NCBI RefSeq assembly: GCF_002886045.1
Contig: NZ_CP025791.1
Location: 1,200,001 to 1,264,000, forward strand
Direction of reading: 5' to 3'
DNA from: Flavivirga eckloniae
GTDB taxonomy: Bacteria; Bacteroidota; Bacteroidia; Flavobacteriales; Flavobacteriaceae
Length of the DNA stretch: 64,000 nt
The notes beneath the pieces were generated by a model, which did not search any database, had not been told where the DNA came from, and was given only the letters and a program-made list of their open reading frames with translations. The position numbers were made by a program, and so were the translations under genes. Of this stretch, positions 43,975-52,902 are shown in pieces. Positions within the stretch are counted from its first letter, which is position 1; each line of letters opens with the position of its first letter.

Positions 43975-46260
43975 TTAATAAGTTACTGCCCCCATAATGG
44001 TTATATCTTTCAACCTTTCCTTTGGAGTAACTTTTAGTTTTTCAATTTTTCCATCCTTCAAAACGGCTTCTATTGTTGTGTTTAAAGGTGCATGAAGTTT
44101 AAAATCTACATCCCATTCTTTGGGCCACGCTGGGAAAAGAAGAATTTTATCACCAACAGGCTGCAATAACATGGCATGTAAAGTTTGTTGAGCTACTCCT
44201 CCATTATCATGGTCTGGCACCCAGTCGCCATGTATATAAAATGCCGGAAATCTGTATGCTCCCGAGTAAACAAATCTATTGCCAAGATGTATTCGCGCTT
44301 CATCAGTCAATCCCAAATAAGCTGCATAAACAGGATCATTATGCCAACATCTGTAAACACCTTTAAAATCTTTTTTATGAAAAGAGTTTTGTATCATTTC
44401 CAGATCATCAAACCCTAATCCATATTGGCGATAAGGAAACACTGAATAAAGTGCAACATTCTCAACATTATTGCTTTTTGAAAAGTTTTCCCAGGCGGGA
44501 GCCATATATCTTACTCCATTTTCATCAAGTTTTATTGGATAATCAGGAATCAGTTCTGCTATTCTTGCCCATTCATTTCGCTGTTCTTCTGTGGTGTTTT
44601 TTGTTAACGTCATTAATTCCTGCAATACTTTTTTCATACCTGCAATTTCTGGAAGTGGGTTTTTCACATTCCAATAAGTTTCCAGGGCTTGTGCCGGATA
44701 CATTTCTATTTTACCTTCTTTACCCAAGGGCCAATGATTAGCAAAAAACGTAACTACTTCTTTAATTATAGGTAAAGCTGTGTCTTCAAGAAAAGCTGTA
44801 TCTTGAGTATATTTAAAGTATTCCAACATCATTACACTAAGTTCCAGACCTCCTTGCCAATAACGCTTTACATAACCACTGCGTACCAACCCTAATGGTT
44901 TGTTATTTCTGTCGTAACCATAATCGCTATTTGCGTAAGTTCCCCAAAAAAGCATAGTTTCCGGGAAAAAAGCGCCTTTATGATCATAATAAAGTTCAGT
45001 ACGTTTTTTTGCCAAAGGAAGTGCATCACGATACATCTTAAAGAATGGTTTCATCAACTCAAAATCACCCGTTGCAATCATCGGCCAATACACCTGACGT
45101 TGATTTTGAAACCAAAAGGGTTCACCCCAATTCCTATAGTCTGCATCCCAATTCTTTTTTGGATCTACATGCCCGGTTTTGGTTCCGGGATGCGCATCAA
45201 CTGTAAATAGTGAGCCATTATACTTAATAGGGTATTTACCTCTACCAGCACACCCCATCAAGTAGCGATGAGCATACCAACCTCTAGAAATATCGTTTGT
45301 CTCTTTTGTATTCTTTCCAGATACTTTTACCCAACTTGTGTTCCAGAAGTCATTCCACCAGTCAAGATGCTTATTTTTTGCCAATGCTACATCAAGAGCC
45401 TCCATTTTAGTAGCATTGTCCTTTATTTTATCTTTCCACTCCTCAATTGTAGCTTTCTCCATTGTTAAAACATGAACGGACAGATTTAAATGCTTAGTTT
45501 TCTTTTTAGAAATTAGAGATGTAGACGATTCTTTAGTTAAACCTTCAGCTCTTATTAGCCCTCCAAAAGTTCGGTGAAGTAACGGATCTTCTCCAATTAT
45601 CGATTCTAAACCCTGTAATTCCATGGATGCTCTGTAAACCGAACGTTTGTTGTGATGCAACCACATGAGTTCATCCTTTCCTGATTCCACAATTGAATCT
45701 GGTTCTACGTATATAGGTTCTCCTGATTCTCGACTATGGAAAAAAGAAAACTTTTCATATTCTTCTATTTGGCGTCTTTCTGTACGCCATGGTTCTATCG
45801 AAACTTTTGCTTTAAACTTTTTGCCTCCTTCAACATCAACATGTATAACTGGGTTGTTCGCATCAACCCACATAACAATGGTACGCTTATTTTCACCTTC
45901 ATCCATTTTCACAACCCATTGTCCCTGCTTAAACTGCAGTTCTTGAAAATAAGGCGTTTTAGGAGTTACCAGGTTGGGAGAAAACGACACTCTAACCTTA
46001 CCTAGTTTTACAAGACGTGCATTATCGCTCCAGGCATCCGTTTTTGAGATATAAAAAATCAAATCCCCACTCTCCTCTACCCAGGCATTAACACCAATAT
46101 CGCCGTTACCTAAAGGCATTGATCCAAGCGAGTTCTTACATGGCGCATTCCAAATGGGGTTGTAATCGGAAATATTTTGTGCCTGAACTTCACTCTTGTT
46201 TGTTATTGTAAATACTAAAGTAATAAGTAAATAAGCTAATGCATTGAAATAGTTGTTCAT
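43975..46260 (-). CDS. DUF5703-like secreted glycoside hydrolase (GH95-related fold)
   Basis: 761 residues with a signal peptide (NALAYLLITLVFTITNKSEVQAQ). N-terminal beta-sandwich (about 32-290; DYNPIWNAPCKNSLGSMPLGNGDIGVNAWVEESGDL) matches the DUF5703 domain, followed by an (alpha/alpha)6-barrel-like half with GWYAHRYLMGCAGRGKYP, NWGEPFWFQNQRQVYWPM and HGDWVPDHDNGGVAQQTLHAML, and a short beta C-terminus. It probably acts on a polysaccharide side chain and belongs with the facing operon, but it is transcribed convergently. Substrate unknown. Confidence 0.75.
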   Translation of the reverse strand: MNNYFNALAYLLITLVFTITNKSEVQAQNISDYNPIWNAPCKNSLGSMPLGNGDIGVNAWVEESGDLIFYISKTDAWSDNARLVKLGKVRVSFSPNLVTPKTPYFQELQFKQGQWVVKMDEGENKRTIVMWVDANNPVIHVDVEGGKKFKAKVSIEPWRTERRQIEEYEKFSFFHSRESGEPIYVEPDSIVESGKDELMWLHHNKRSVYRASMELQGLESIIGEDPLLHRTFGGLIRAEGLTKESSTSLISKKKTKHLNLSVHVLTMEKATIEEWKDKIKDNATKMEALDVALAKNKHLDWWNDFWNTSWVKVSGKNTKETNDISRGWYAHRYLMGCAGRGKYPIKYNGSLFTVDAHPGTKTGHVDPKKNWDADYRNWGEPFWFQNQRQVYWPMIATGDFELMKPFFKMYRDALPLAKKRTELYYDHKGAFFPETMLFWGTYANSDYGYDRNNKPLGLVRSGYVKRYWQGGLELSVMMLEYFKYTQDTAFLEDTALPIIKEVVTFFANHWPLGKEGKIEMYPAQALETYWNVKNPLPEIAGMKKVLQELMTLTKNTTEEQRNEWARIAELIPDYPIKLDENGVRYMAPAWENFSKSNNVENVALYSVFPYRQYGLGFDDLEMIQNSFHKKDFKGVYRCWHNDPVYAAYLGLTDEARIHLGNRFVYSGAYRFPAFYIHGDWVPDHDNGGVAQQTLHAMLLQPVGDKILLFPAWPKEWDVDFKLHAPLNTTIEAVLKDGKIEKLKVTPKERLKDITIMGAVTY

Positions 46261-46506
46261 TTAAAATCTAATTAATTGTTCTTTAGTTATAATATTAAGA
46301 AAGGAAGATTACATTATAATGCTATGTTGTATAAAAACCGCAAGTATCAGAACGGATAAAATAGCATATCTTCTTCCTTTATTTTCTAAAGTATAATGAT
46401 AATCAATTTTATCGAGTTCTTATGGGGATATTTAGTTTAAAAACGATAATATATTAATCAAAATATTTCTTCGAACACATGTTAATCAGGATTTTTCATA
46501 ATTTCT

Positions 46507-48660
46507 CTACAAATTATCCAACTGGTTGCTTTTCTTATCCTCACTAATCGTCCAAAAGAAGCCTACAAAAAAGAACTGATCTACCGATGGCTGCAAAGCA
46601 CGTCTATTAAAATGCCCGTTTAAATCTGGAGTGTTGGCATACTGATACCCATTAATATTTCTAAACCCTAAAGCATTGTTTACAGAAGCATAAAGGATTT
46701 TTTGGGGACTAATTAAATACGCCCAGTTAATACTCAAACTGTTATACGGTTTAGTTTTGTTATTTAAAAACCCCGGTTCGTTAGGATTCGTATAAGTTCT
46801 ACCAGACGCTAAGGCATAACTAAACCCTATCTGGCTTTTCCACTTGTCAACCCAATATTTCCCAACAACCGATAAGTTATGTGTATTGGCAAAGTTTGGC
46901 TGAGATTTTACCGGGTAATTCTTATAATCTCGCTCGGTATCCAAAAAGGAATAGCTTAGCCAGTAATCGACATTTTTAATGCTTTTGCTATCTCTCCAAA
47001 AGAAATCAATACCCCTGGCAAAACCAGAGCCATTATTATTAAAATTAGTATTAAAATTGGTAAACTCAGAATCATATTTTACTAAATGGTCATACTTTTT
47101 ATAATAGGCTTCAGCCCTAAACAATCGCCTGTCGGCATTATACTGATAATTAAAAATATAATGTGAGGTATTCTGAGCTTTTAAGTCTTGATTAAACTTT
47201 AAAACATTACTTGTTGGGTTTTGATAAAAATTACCATAAGCCAATGACACCTGACTTTTTGCAGATGTTTTATAAGCTAAAGACAATCTTGGTGCTAAAG
47301 TAAAGTCTTTAAACAACTCACTATACTCACCTCTTAATCCTGATTTAAAAGCTAAATTTTTAGATATAAAAATATCGGCTTCGGCAAAAACTGCGGCTAT
47401 GTTGTTATTATAACCATATTTTGCATTGTTGATAGAAGCATCCGAATAGCTTTCATCAAAATCAGTTGCAAAATATTCAGCGCCAAAATAAAGCTTAAAC
47501 CGGTTGCTAATTCTGTTTTTAAATTTCAATTTGCCGTGCAGTGAATTTTCTATATTATCTACATCACTTTCAATAATGTTTAAATTGTTTTTTGCGTGCG
47601 TATAGCTTAAACCTCCAAATAACGACCAGGTATCGTTTAAAGCTCCTTGATACGAACCATTTACATATACGTTATTGTTATTCAATTTAAAATAAGCCCC
47701 CTCGCTAATATTAATATCCTCCTGTGTTAATTCAAAATTAGTAACATCGAATGCACCATAAAGCTTAAACAAACCGTTATCGGTCTTTTTTCTTAAAACA
47801 GCTTCGCCAGAAACCGTTTCGTATGGCTTTATCCAATCATTTCTGTTCGTAAATATTGCATTGTACGGTGCCAAATTAATATAGGATGCATTCACACTCA
47901 ATGAACTTTTCTCCCACTTTTGCGTATTTCCTATAGTTGCCCCAACGCTCATAATGCCTATATCTGTTTTTTCTTGATCCGGTTCATCAATAGTATTCAA
48001 CAACAATACACTTGAAAGTGCCTGTCCGAATTCTGCAGAATATCCCCCTGTAGAAAATGTAATACCATCAAATAAAAATGGAGAATACCTACCACGTGTT
48101 GGCGCATTATTAGTAGTTGGTGTGTATGGCGTAAATACCCGAATGCCATCTATAAATATTTGTGTTTCGTTAGCATCGCCACCACGTACAAATAATCGTC
48201 CATCTTCTGCCACAGTAGTTGTTCCCGGTAATGTTTGTAGTGCGCCTACAAAATCGCCCAGAGCACTCGCCGTAGTAACAACATCTAAGGGTTTTAACAC
48301 ATTAACCTTACTATTATCACCTGCTGAAAAAGTACCTGCAGATAATACCACAGCATCTAATGTATTCACATCTTCCCGAAGTTTAATACTTAAATCCTTC
48401 ATAAAAGATATATCTCCTACCATGGTATATGTTTCGTAAGACACGTAAGAAACTATTAAAGTTTGTGAGCCTTTCTCGGTTGTTTTAAACGAAAAGTTTC
48501 CATGCTCATCTGTAGTACCACCATCGTAAGTACCTTCCAAATAAACATTAGCCCCCATAATTGGAGTATTTTTCATAGTATAAACCGTACCATTAATAGT
48601 TTTTTGGGCGCTTAGCTGAATTGATATTAAGACAATCAAGCTGGTTAAAATAGTTTTCAT
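46507..48660 (-). CDS. TonB-dependent receptor
   Basis: 717 residues: signal peptide (MKTILTSLIVLISIQLSAQ), a carboxypeptidase-regulatory-like domain (20-85; KTINGTVYTMKNTPIMGANVYLEG), the plug (about 120-215; ALQTLPGTTTVAEDGRLFVRGGDANETQIFIDGI) and a 22-strand-type barrel with many aromatic strand ends (NASYINLAPY, AYGNFYQNPTS). It is short for a SusC-type protein (about 1,000 residues) and no SusD gene is adjacent, so an ion, siderophore or cofactor receptor is as likely as a glycan one. It uses TonB. Confidence 0.93.
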   Translation of the reverse strand: MKTILTSLIVLISIQLSAQKTINGTVYTMKNTPIMGANVYLEGTYDGGTTDEHGNFSFKTTEKGSQTLIVSYVSYETYTMVGDISFMKDLSIKLREDVNTLDAVVLSAGTFSAGDNSKVNVLKPLDVVTTASALGDFVGALQTLPGTTTVAEDGRLFVRGGDANETQIFIDGIRVFTPYTPTTNNAPTRGRYSPFLFDGITFSTGGYSAEFGQALSSVLLLNTIDEPDQEKTDIGIMSVGATIGNTQKWEKSSLSVNASYINLAPYNAIFTNRNDWIKPYETVSGEAVLRKKTDNGLFKLYGAFDVTNFELTQEDINISEGAYFKLNNNNVYVNGSYQGALNDTWSLFGGLSYTHAKNNLNIIESDVDNIENSLHGKLKFKNRISNRFKLYFGAEYFATDFDESYSDASINNAKYGYNNNIAAVFAEADIFISKNLAFKSGLRGEYSELFKDFTLAPRLSLAYKTSAKSQVSLAYGNFYQNPTSNVLKFNQDLKAQNTSHYIFNYQYNADRRLFRAEAYYKKYDHLVKYDSEFTNFNTNFNNNGSGFARGIDFFWRDSKSIKNVDYWLSYSFLDTERDYKNYPVKSQPNFANTHNLSVVGKYWVDKWKSQIGFSYALASGRTYTNPNEPGFLNNKTKPYNSLSINWAYLISPQKILYASVNNALGFRNINGYQYANTPDLNGHFNRRALQPSVDQFFFVGFFWTISEDKKSNQLDNL

Positions 48661-48889
48661 AGATAAATTTATTCTGTTGTTCGTTTTTTATTGATAATGC
48701 AAATTTGCAACAGAACTCTAGTCCATTAAATTCAATTTAACCGAACTGTAATTTTTTAATGATGAATTGAAACCCCATGATGAATCCGTAAAAGATTGTA
48801 GCTAATTCTTTTAATGATAGATTACGCTATTTTATGAAAGTGTTTTTTAGGTACTAAAGATATGTAGCCTATTAATAAGGTGTTTTTCC

Positions 48890-49435
48890 TTATTCTTTTT
48901 TATTTACTGCTAGTGATTTTTTAATAATATCAAGATATAATGGCAAACCTTTGACTAACTTGTCAATTCCTTTTTCATAAGTATCAACCAAATATATTTT
49001 ATTGTCCTCCATCCCATTCCATAGCCAGTTCTTTCTTGCCGCTATATCCCCTTTTCTAACAATTATTATTTTATAATATTGAATCCTTGAATTCGTATCA
49101 TAAATTGTTAGTTCGTTAAAATCTGAAATGTTAGGATCGTTATTTATATTTCTTGAATCGTCTGCTCCAAAGTATATTTTGAAATTTCCGAAGTCATAAC
49201 AGGGGTTATTACTATCAATAGACCTAAATATAAATGAGCAATCACTATCCAAAGCCATATGCTTAATTTTTTCGAAATCATAAAAAGATAGCATCTCAGT
49301 TATTTCTACAAATTTAGGTGATTGATTCTCTTTTATATTTTTCATGGATTGGTATGAATTGAAACTTAATTCAGAAATTGAAAAAAGAAATATCATTACA
49401 ACTTTCCCTATAAGTTTAATTCTAGCTAATGCCAT
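48890..49435 (-). CDS. Hypothetical exported protein
   Basis: 181 residues. A basic-hydrophobic N-terminus (LARIKLIGKVVMIFLFSISELSFN) looks like a signal peptide or anchor. The remainder is soluble (FIFRSIDSNNPCYDFGNFKIYFGADDSR ... YYKIIIVRKGDIAARKNWLWNGM ... GLPLYLDIIKKSL). No family recognised. It stands alone in minus orientation between the receptor and ndh with gaps of about 230-260 bases that show nothing. Confidence 0.65.
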   Translation of the reverse strand: MALARIKLIGKVVMIFLFSISELSFNSYQSMKNIKENQSPKFVEITEMLSFYDFEKIKHMALDSDCSFIFRSIDSNNPCYDFGNFKIYFGADDSRNINNDPNISDFNELTIYDTNSRIQYYKIIIVRKGDIAARKNWLWNGMEDNKIYLVDTYEKGIDKLVKGLPLYLDIIKKSLAVNKKE

Positions 49436-49699
49436 TTTTAATAACTATAAAACTTGATTCATTTTCTTTATAAACCAATAGATTAAAAAATAAAATTAAC
49501 GTCTATAATATTTTTATATTATATTGGCAGTAAATAGATTTAACTACATATTTTACTTTTTTAGGAACTTGTATTTTGAGTACCTACTAAACAACTCAAA
49601 ATCACGTCTTTAAAAGCACAAAAAAACGATCATAGACAAAAACTATAATATATAGCTAACAGGCTACTAACCAGTTTTTAACAAAAATAGTCTAAACTA

Positions 49700-50980
49700 T
49701 TAATTTAACTTCTTAAAAGGCCGTATAATAAGTCGTGCAGCTTTATCAAAATTAATATAATTATAGCCCCAATTAAAGAAAACGATCACCCTATTTCTAA
49801 AACCTACCAATGCCATAAGGTGCACAAACATCCATACGAACCAAGCAAAAAAACCTGCAAACCTAAAATGTTTTAAGTCTACAACAGCTTTATTTCTTCC
49901 CACGGTTGCCATCGAACCTTTGTCCTTATATTTGAATTTTTTTAACGGTTTCCCTTCTATTAATCTTATAAGGTTTTTTCCTAAAAGTACACCTTGTTGA
50001 ATAGCCGGTTGCGCCACTTGTGGGTGTCCGTTTGGATATTCATCGGTCTGCATCAAACTAATATCTCCTAAGGCAAAAATATTGTTATAGCCTTCAATCT
50101 GACTATACTCGTTTACCTTGTATCTGTTTGCTCGATCTATAAGCACATCTGCCTGAAGCCCCATTACCGGGTTTCCGGTAACACCTGCTGCCCAAATTAA
50201 TGTTTCCGATTGTAGTTCTAAACTCAAATTGGTTTGCACTTTTTTACCATCGTAATTTTTAACAAACGTATTGCAGTGTACCAGAACACCTAATTTAGAA
50301 AGAAACTTTGCGGCTTTTTTAGAAGCATGCTCACTCATAGTTGGTAAAACGCGTTCCCCGCCTTCCAATAAGTATATCTGCATATCTTCTGGAATTAAAT
50401 CGCGATAATCCCTAGGCAAAATATGATTTTTAAGCTCCGCTATAGCTCCTGCCAACTCCACACCTGTTGGACCTCCTCCAACAATAACGAAATTTAACAA
50501 TGCCTTTCTGGCTTCCCGATCGTGCGTAATAGCTGCCTGTTCAAAATTCTGCAATATTAAACTGCGAATGTTTAAAGCTTGTGGCACCTTCTTCATAGGC
50601 ATACCATGGGTTTCAATAGATTTGTTGCCAAAATAATTAGTCTTGGTACCCGTAGCTATTACCAAATAATCATAACTTATATTACCAATACTTGTTGTTA
50701 TTTCGTTTTTTTCTGAATCTATCGATTCCACCTCTGCCAAACGAAAAAAGGTATTTTTATGCTTCTTTAATATTTTCCGAAGTGGATAAGCAATGGAATC
50801 CGGCTCTAACCCTGCCGAGGAAACCTGGTACAATAACGGTTGAAATGTATGATAATTACGCTTATCAATTAAAACAACCTGTACATTTTTATTTGCTATT
50901 TTTCTTGCAAAATTAATACCTGCAAAACCTCCGCCTATTATAACGACTCTGGGATAGTTGGATTGGGGGATATTCATCAT
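49700..50980 (-). CDS. ndh: Type II NADH dehydrogenase
   Basis: 426 residues, NDH-2 size, membrane-attached, passing electrons from NADH to quinone without proton pumping. FAD site PRVVIIGGGFAGINFARKIA at the N-terminus; NAD site FVIVGGGPTGVELAGAIAEL; FALGDISLMQTDEYPNGHPQ (second FAD motif) and AQPAIQQGVLLGKNL near the quinone pocket. The C-terminus has a hydrophobic helix (FAGFFAWFVWMFVHLMALVGF) and a basic amphipathic tail, a known membrane-anchor form. Divergent from an ECF sigma operon. Confidence 0.94.
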   Translation of the reverse strand: MMNIPQSNYPRVVIIGGGFAGINFARKIANKNVQVVLIDKRNYHTFQPLLYQVSSAGLEPDSIAYPLRKILKKHKNTFFRLAEVESIDSEKNEITTSIGNISYDYLVIATGTKTNYFGNKSIETHGMPMKKVPQALNIRSLILQNFEQAAITHDREARKALLNFVIVGGGPTGVELAGAIAELKNHILPRDYRDLIPEDMQIYLLEGGERVLPTMSEHASKKAAKFLSKLGVLVHCNTFVKNYDGKKVQTNLSLELQSETLIWAAGVTGNPVMGLQADVLIDRANRYKVNEYSQIEGYNNIFALGDISLMQTDEYPNGHPQVAQPAIQQGVLLGKNLIRLIEGKPLKKFKYKDKGSMATVGRNKAVVDLKHFRFAGFFAWFVWMFVHLMALVGFRNRVIVFFNWGYNYINFDKAARLIIRPFKKLN

Positions 50981-50997
50981 AAAATAAAAATATCATG

Positions 50998-51005
50998 CAA
51001 ATATA
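50998..51005 (-). promoter_or_regulatory. -7 box of ndh
   Basis: Minus-strand TATATTTG, a full match to TANNTTTG, 18 bases before the start codon. No TTTG at the -33 position. The leader would be about 10 bases. Confidence 0.45.
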
Positions 51006-51056
51006 ATACTATCCAAATACGTTTTTCGCTATTTAAAATATTATTTTTAGTCCTTG

Positions 51057-51084
51057 TGTAACATTTTAAAATTTTTAGCTACAT
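51057..51084 (+). promoter_or_regulatory. Candidate autoregulated ECF promoter
   Basis: TGTAAC (51057-51062), then 16 bases, then CTACAT (51079-51084), 24 bases before the TTG start at 51108. GTAAC is a frequent core of ECF -35 sites. The distance to the gene fits a promoter; no experiment-level support. Confidence 0.35.
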
Positions 51085-51107
51085 ATACATGTAACTAAAC
51101 CATCACA

Positions 51108-51602
51108 TTGAGTAAAGAACTAGAACATAATTTTGTTGAATTGCTGGAAAAGCATCAAAATATCATACACAAAGTATGCCGTTTATATACTAACAATTAT
51201 GATGCTCATAATGATTTATTTCAAGAAATAACCATTCAACTTTGGAAAGCATATCCAAAATTTCGAGGTGATGCCAAATTTAGTACATGGATGTATAGAG
51301 TTGGGTTAAATACCGCAATAACACTTTACAGAAAATCGAAACGAACCATCAACACACAAGATTATAATGGTGTTGAATATAAAATAAAAGCAGTAGACTA
51401 TGATGATACAGAAGAACAACAACTAAAAATACTCTACAAAGCGGTACATCAATTAAACGATATTGAAAAAGCGCTTGTTTTCTTATACTTAGAGGATAAA
51501 GATTATAGAGAAATTAGTGAAACTTTGGGAATTAGCGAAGTTAATGCACGCGTGAAGATGAATAGAATAAAAACGAAGCTTAAAACCATATTAAATCCGT
51601 AA
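51108..51602 (+). CDS. ECF RNA polymerase sigma factor
   Basis: 164 residues starting at TTG 51108 (MSKELEHNFVELLEKHQNII). Region 2: ICR-type KVCRLYTNNYDAHNDLFQEITIQLW and FRGDAKFSTWMYRVGLNTAI; region 4: AVHQLNDIEKALVFLYLEDKDYREISETLGISEVNARVKMNRIK. Typical flavobacterial ECF factor of the 'RNA polymerase sigma factor, sigma-70 family' group. The membrane protein 4 bases downstream probably tunes its activity. Confidence 0.93.
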   Translation: MSKELEHNFVELLEKHQNIIHKVCRLYTNNYDAHNDLFQEITIQLWKAYPKFRGDAKFSTWMYRVGLNTAITLYRKSKRTINTQDYNGVEYKIKAVDYDDTEEQQLKILYKAVHQLNDIEKALVFLYLEDKDYREISETLGISEVNARVKMNRIKTKLKTILNP

Positions 51603-51606
51603 GGCT

Positions 51607-52248
51607 ATGGATGAACTAGATTTATTAAAGAAAGACTGGAATAAGGATAATGATAATTATCCTAAACTAACATATGACGAAATATATAAGATGATTTTGA
51701 AAAAATCATCCTCCATCGTAAAATGGATCTTTATTATTAGTTTGTTAGAGTTTGGGTTTTGGACAATTATCTCTTTATTGCTAAAAGACGCAGAGGGTGT
51801 CAAAAACTTTGAACAGCTTAACAACAATGCTTTTTTTATAGCTCTAATAGTAATTGGGTATGTTGTTTTAGCGCTTTTCTTTTATTTATTCTTTAGAAAC
51901 TACAGAAGAATATCAACTACAGACAGTGCCAAGGTACTAATGGAAAATATTCTTAAAACCAGAAAAACCGTAAAGCAATATGTAGCTTTCAATTTAATTT
52001 ATTTAATAATAGGCACCATTTTTGGCGTGTTTATTGAGCTGGGTCAGGATCAACTTGTTATAGATCAAATAGAACAAGCAACAGCCAATGGAGAAATTTT
52101 TAAATTTTATGCTGTATTTATAATATCAGCCGTTTTATTATTAGCCGTATGTATTGGAATGCTTCTATTATTCTACTGGCTTGTTTACGGTATTTTATTA
52201 AAACGCCTAAACCACAACTACAAAGAATTAAAGAAACTGGAAATTTAG
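51607..52248 (+). CDS. Membrane protein, putative partner of the ECF sigma factor
   Basis: 213 residues: a soluble N-terminus (MDELDLLKKDWNKDNDNYPKLTYDEIYKMI), then four membrane helices (IVKWIFIISLLEFGFWTIISLLL, IALIVIGYVVLALFFYLFF, NLIYLIIGTIFGVFIEL, FIISAVLLLAVCIGMLLLFY). The N-terminal pattern LLKKDW is common in flavobacterial sigma-associated membrane proteins and may be the sigma-binding part. No zinc-anti-sigma motif. Translational coupling to the sigma gene is likely. Confidence 0.78.
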   Translation: MDELDLLKKDWNKDNDNYPKLTYDEIYKMILKKSSSIVKWIFIISLLEFGFWTIISLLLKDAEGVKNFEQLNNNAFFIALIVIGYVVLALFFYLFFRNYRRISTTDSAKVLMENILKTRKTVKQYVAFNLIYLIIGTIFGVFIELGQDQLVIDQIEQATANGEIFKFYAVFIISAVLLLAVCIGMLLLFYWLVYGILLKRLNHNYKELKKLEI

Positions 52249-52296
52249 CATCATCATATATTAAACGATGCCATTCATTAATAGATGAAACCAACG

Positions 52297-52902
52297 TTAA
52301 TCAAAGTCTTCTTCCATTAATTTGTCAACCTCAATAACCCCTCCTATTTGCATTAATGCACTAAGATGAAAGCCTCCTACCCTAACACGCACTAAACGTA
52401 ACGTTGGAAAACCAACTGCCGAAGTCATTTTTCGAACCTGTCTAAACTTGCCCTCGGTTAACGTTATCGATACCCATGATGTTGGCCCATGCCTGTCATC
52501 TCGTATTTTTCGTGATCGTTCTGGTAAATGTGGAACACCGTCCAGTCTATGAGCTTTGCAAGGCTTTGTAAGATACTTTTCACCTTCGAAACCAATTTCT
52601 AAACCTGTTTTTAATTGTTGGATCGCTTCTTCCGAAATATCGCCATCTACCTGTGCATAATATTCCTTTTCAACCTTTCCGCTGTTAACATGATCACTCG
52701 TTTTACCATCGGTAGTAAGCAACAATACGCCTTCCGACTTTTCATCCAGCCTACCAATCGCCATAGTGCCTTCTGGAAAATCATGCAGTAATCCCAAAAA
52801 CTTTTTCGATTGTTGTTTTGAGTCATGGCTTATAAACTGACTCAAATAACCGTACGGTTTGTAGATTACGAAATGCCGATGCTTACTTTTAGATGCTTCC
52901 AT
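52297..52902 (-). CDS. rluE: 23S rRNA pseudouridine synthase, RluE-like
   Basis: 201 residues. Catalytic Asp in AIGRLDEKSEGVLLLTTDG; HFVIYKPYGYLSQF at the N-terminus and RHGPTSWVSITLTEGKFRQVRKMTSAVGFPTLRL at the C-terminus match the RluE/RsuA subfamily that acts on a single 23S position (U2457 in E. coli numbering). No S4 domain, as in RluE. Its start overlaps the topB end by 14 bases, suggesting translational coupling. Confidence 0.9.
   Translation of the reverse strand: MEASKSKHRHFVIYKPYGYLSQFISHDSKQQSKKFLGLLHDFPEGTMAIGRLDEKSEGVLLLTTDGKTSDHVNSGKVEKEYYAQVDGDISEEAIQQLKTGLEIGFEGEKYLTKPCKAHRLDGVPHLPERSRKIRDDRHGPTSWVSITLTEGKFRQVRKMTSAVGFPTLRLVRVRVGGFHLSALMQIGGVIEVDKLMEEDFD

Noticed and set aside
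44185-45946. Several plus-strand frames of 70-96 codons within the DUF5703 gene
   Set aside because: All are antisense to a well-supported hydrolase gene and lack family features.
46507-48660. TonB-dependent receptor as the SusC of the carbohydrate locus
   Set aside because: It is only 717 residues, has no SusD gene next to it, and is separated from the locus by 246 bases and the DUF5703 gene; the link is not supported.
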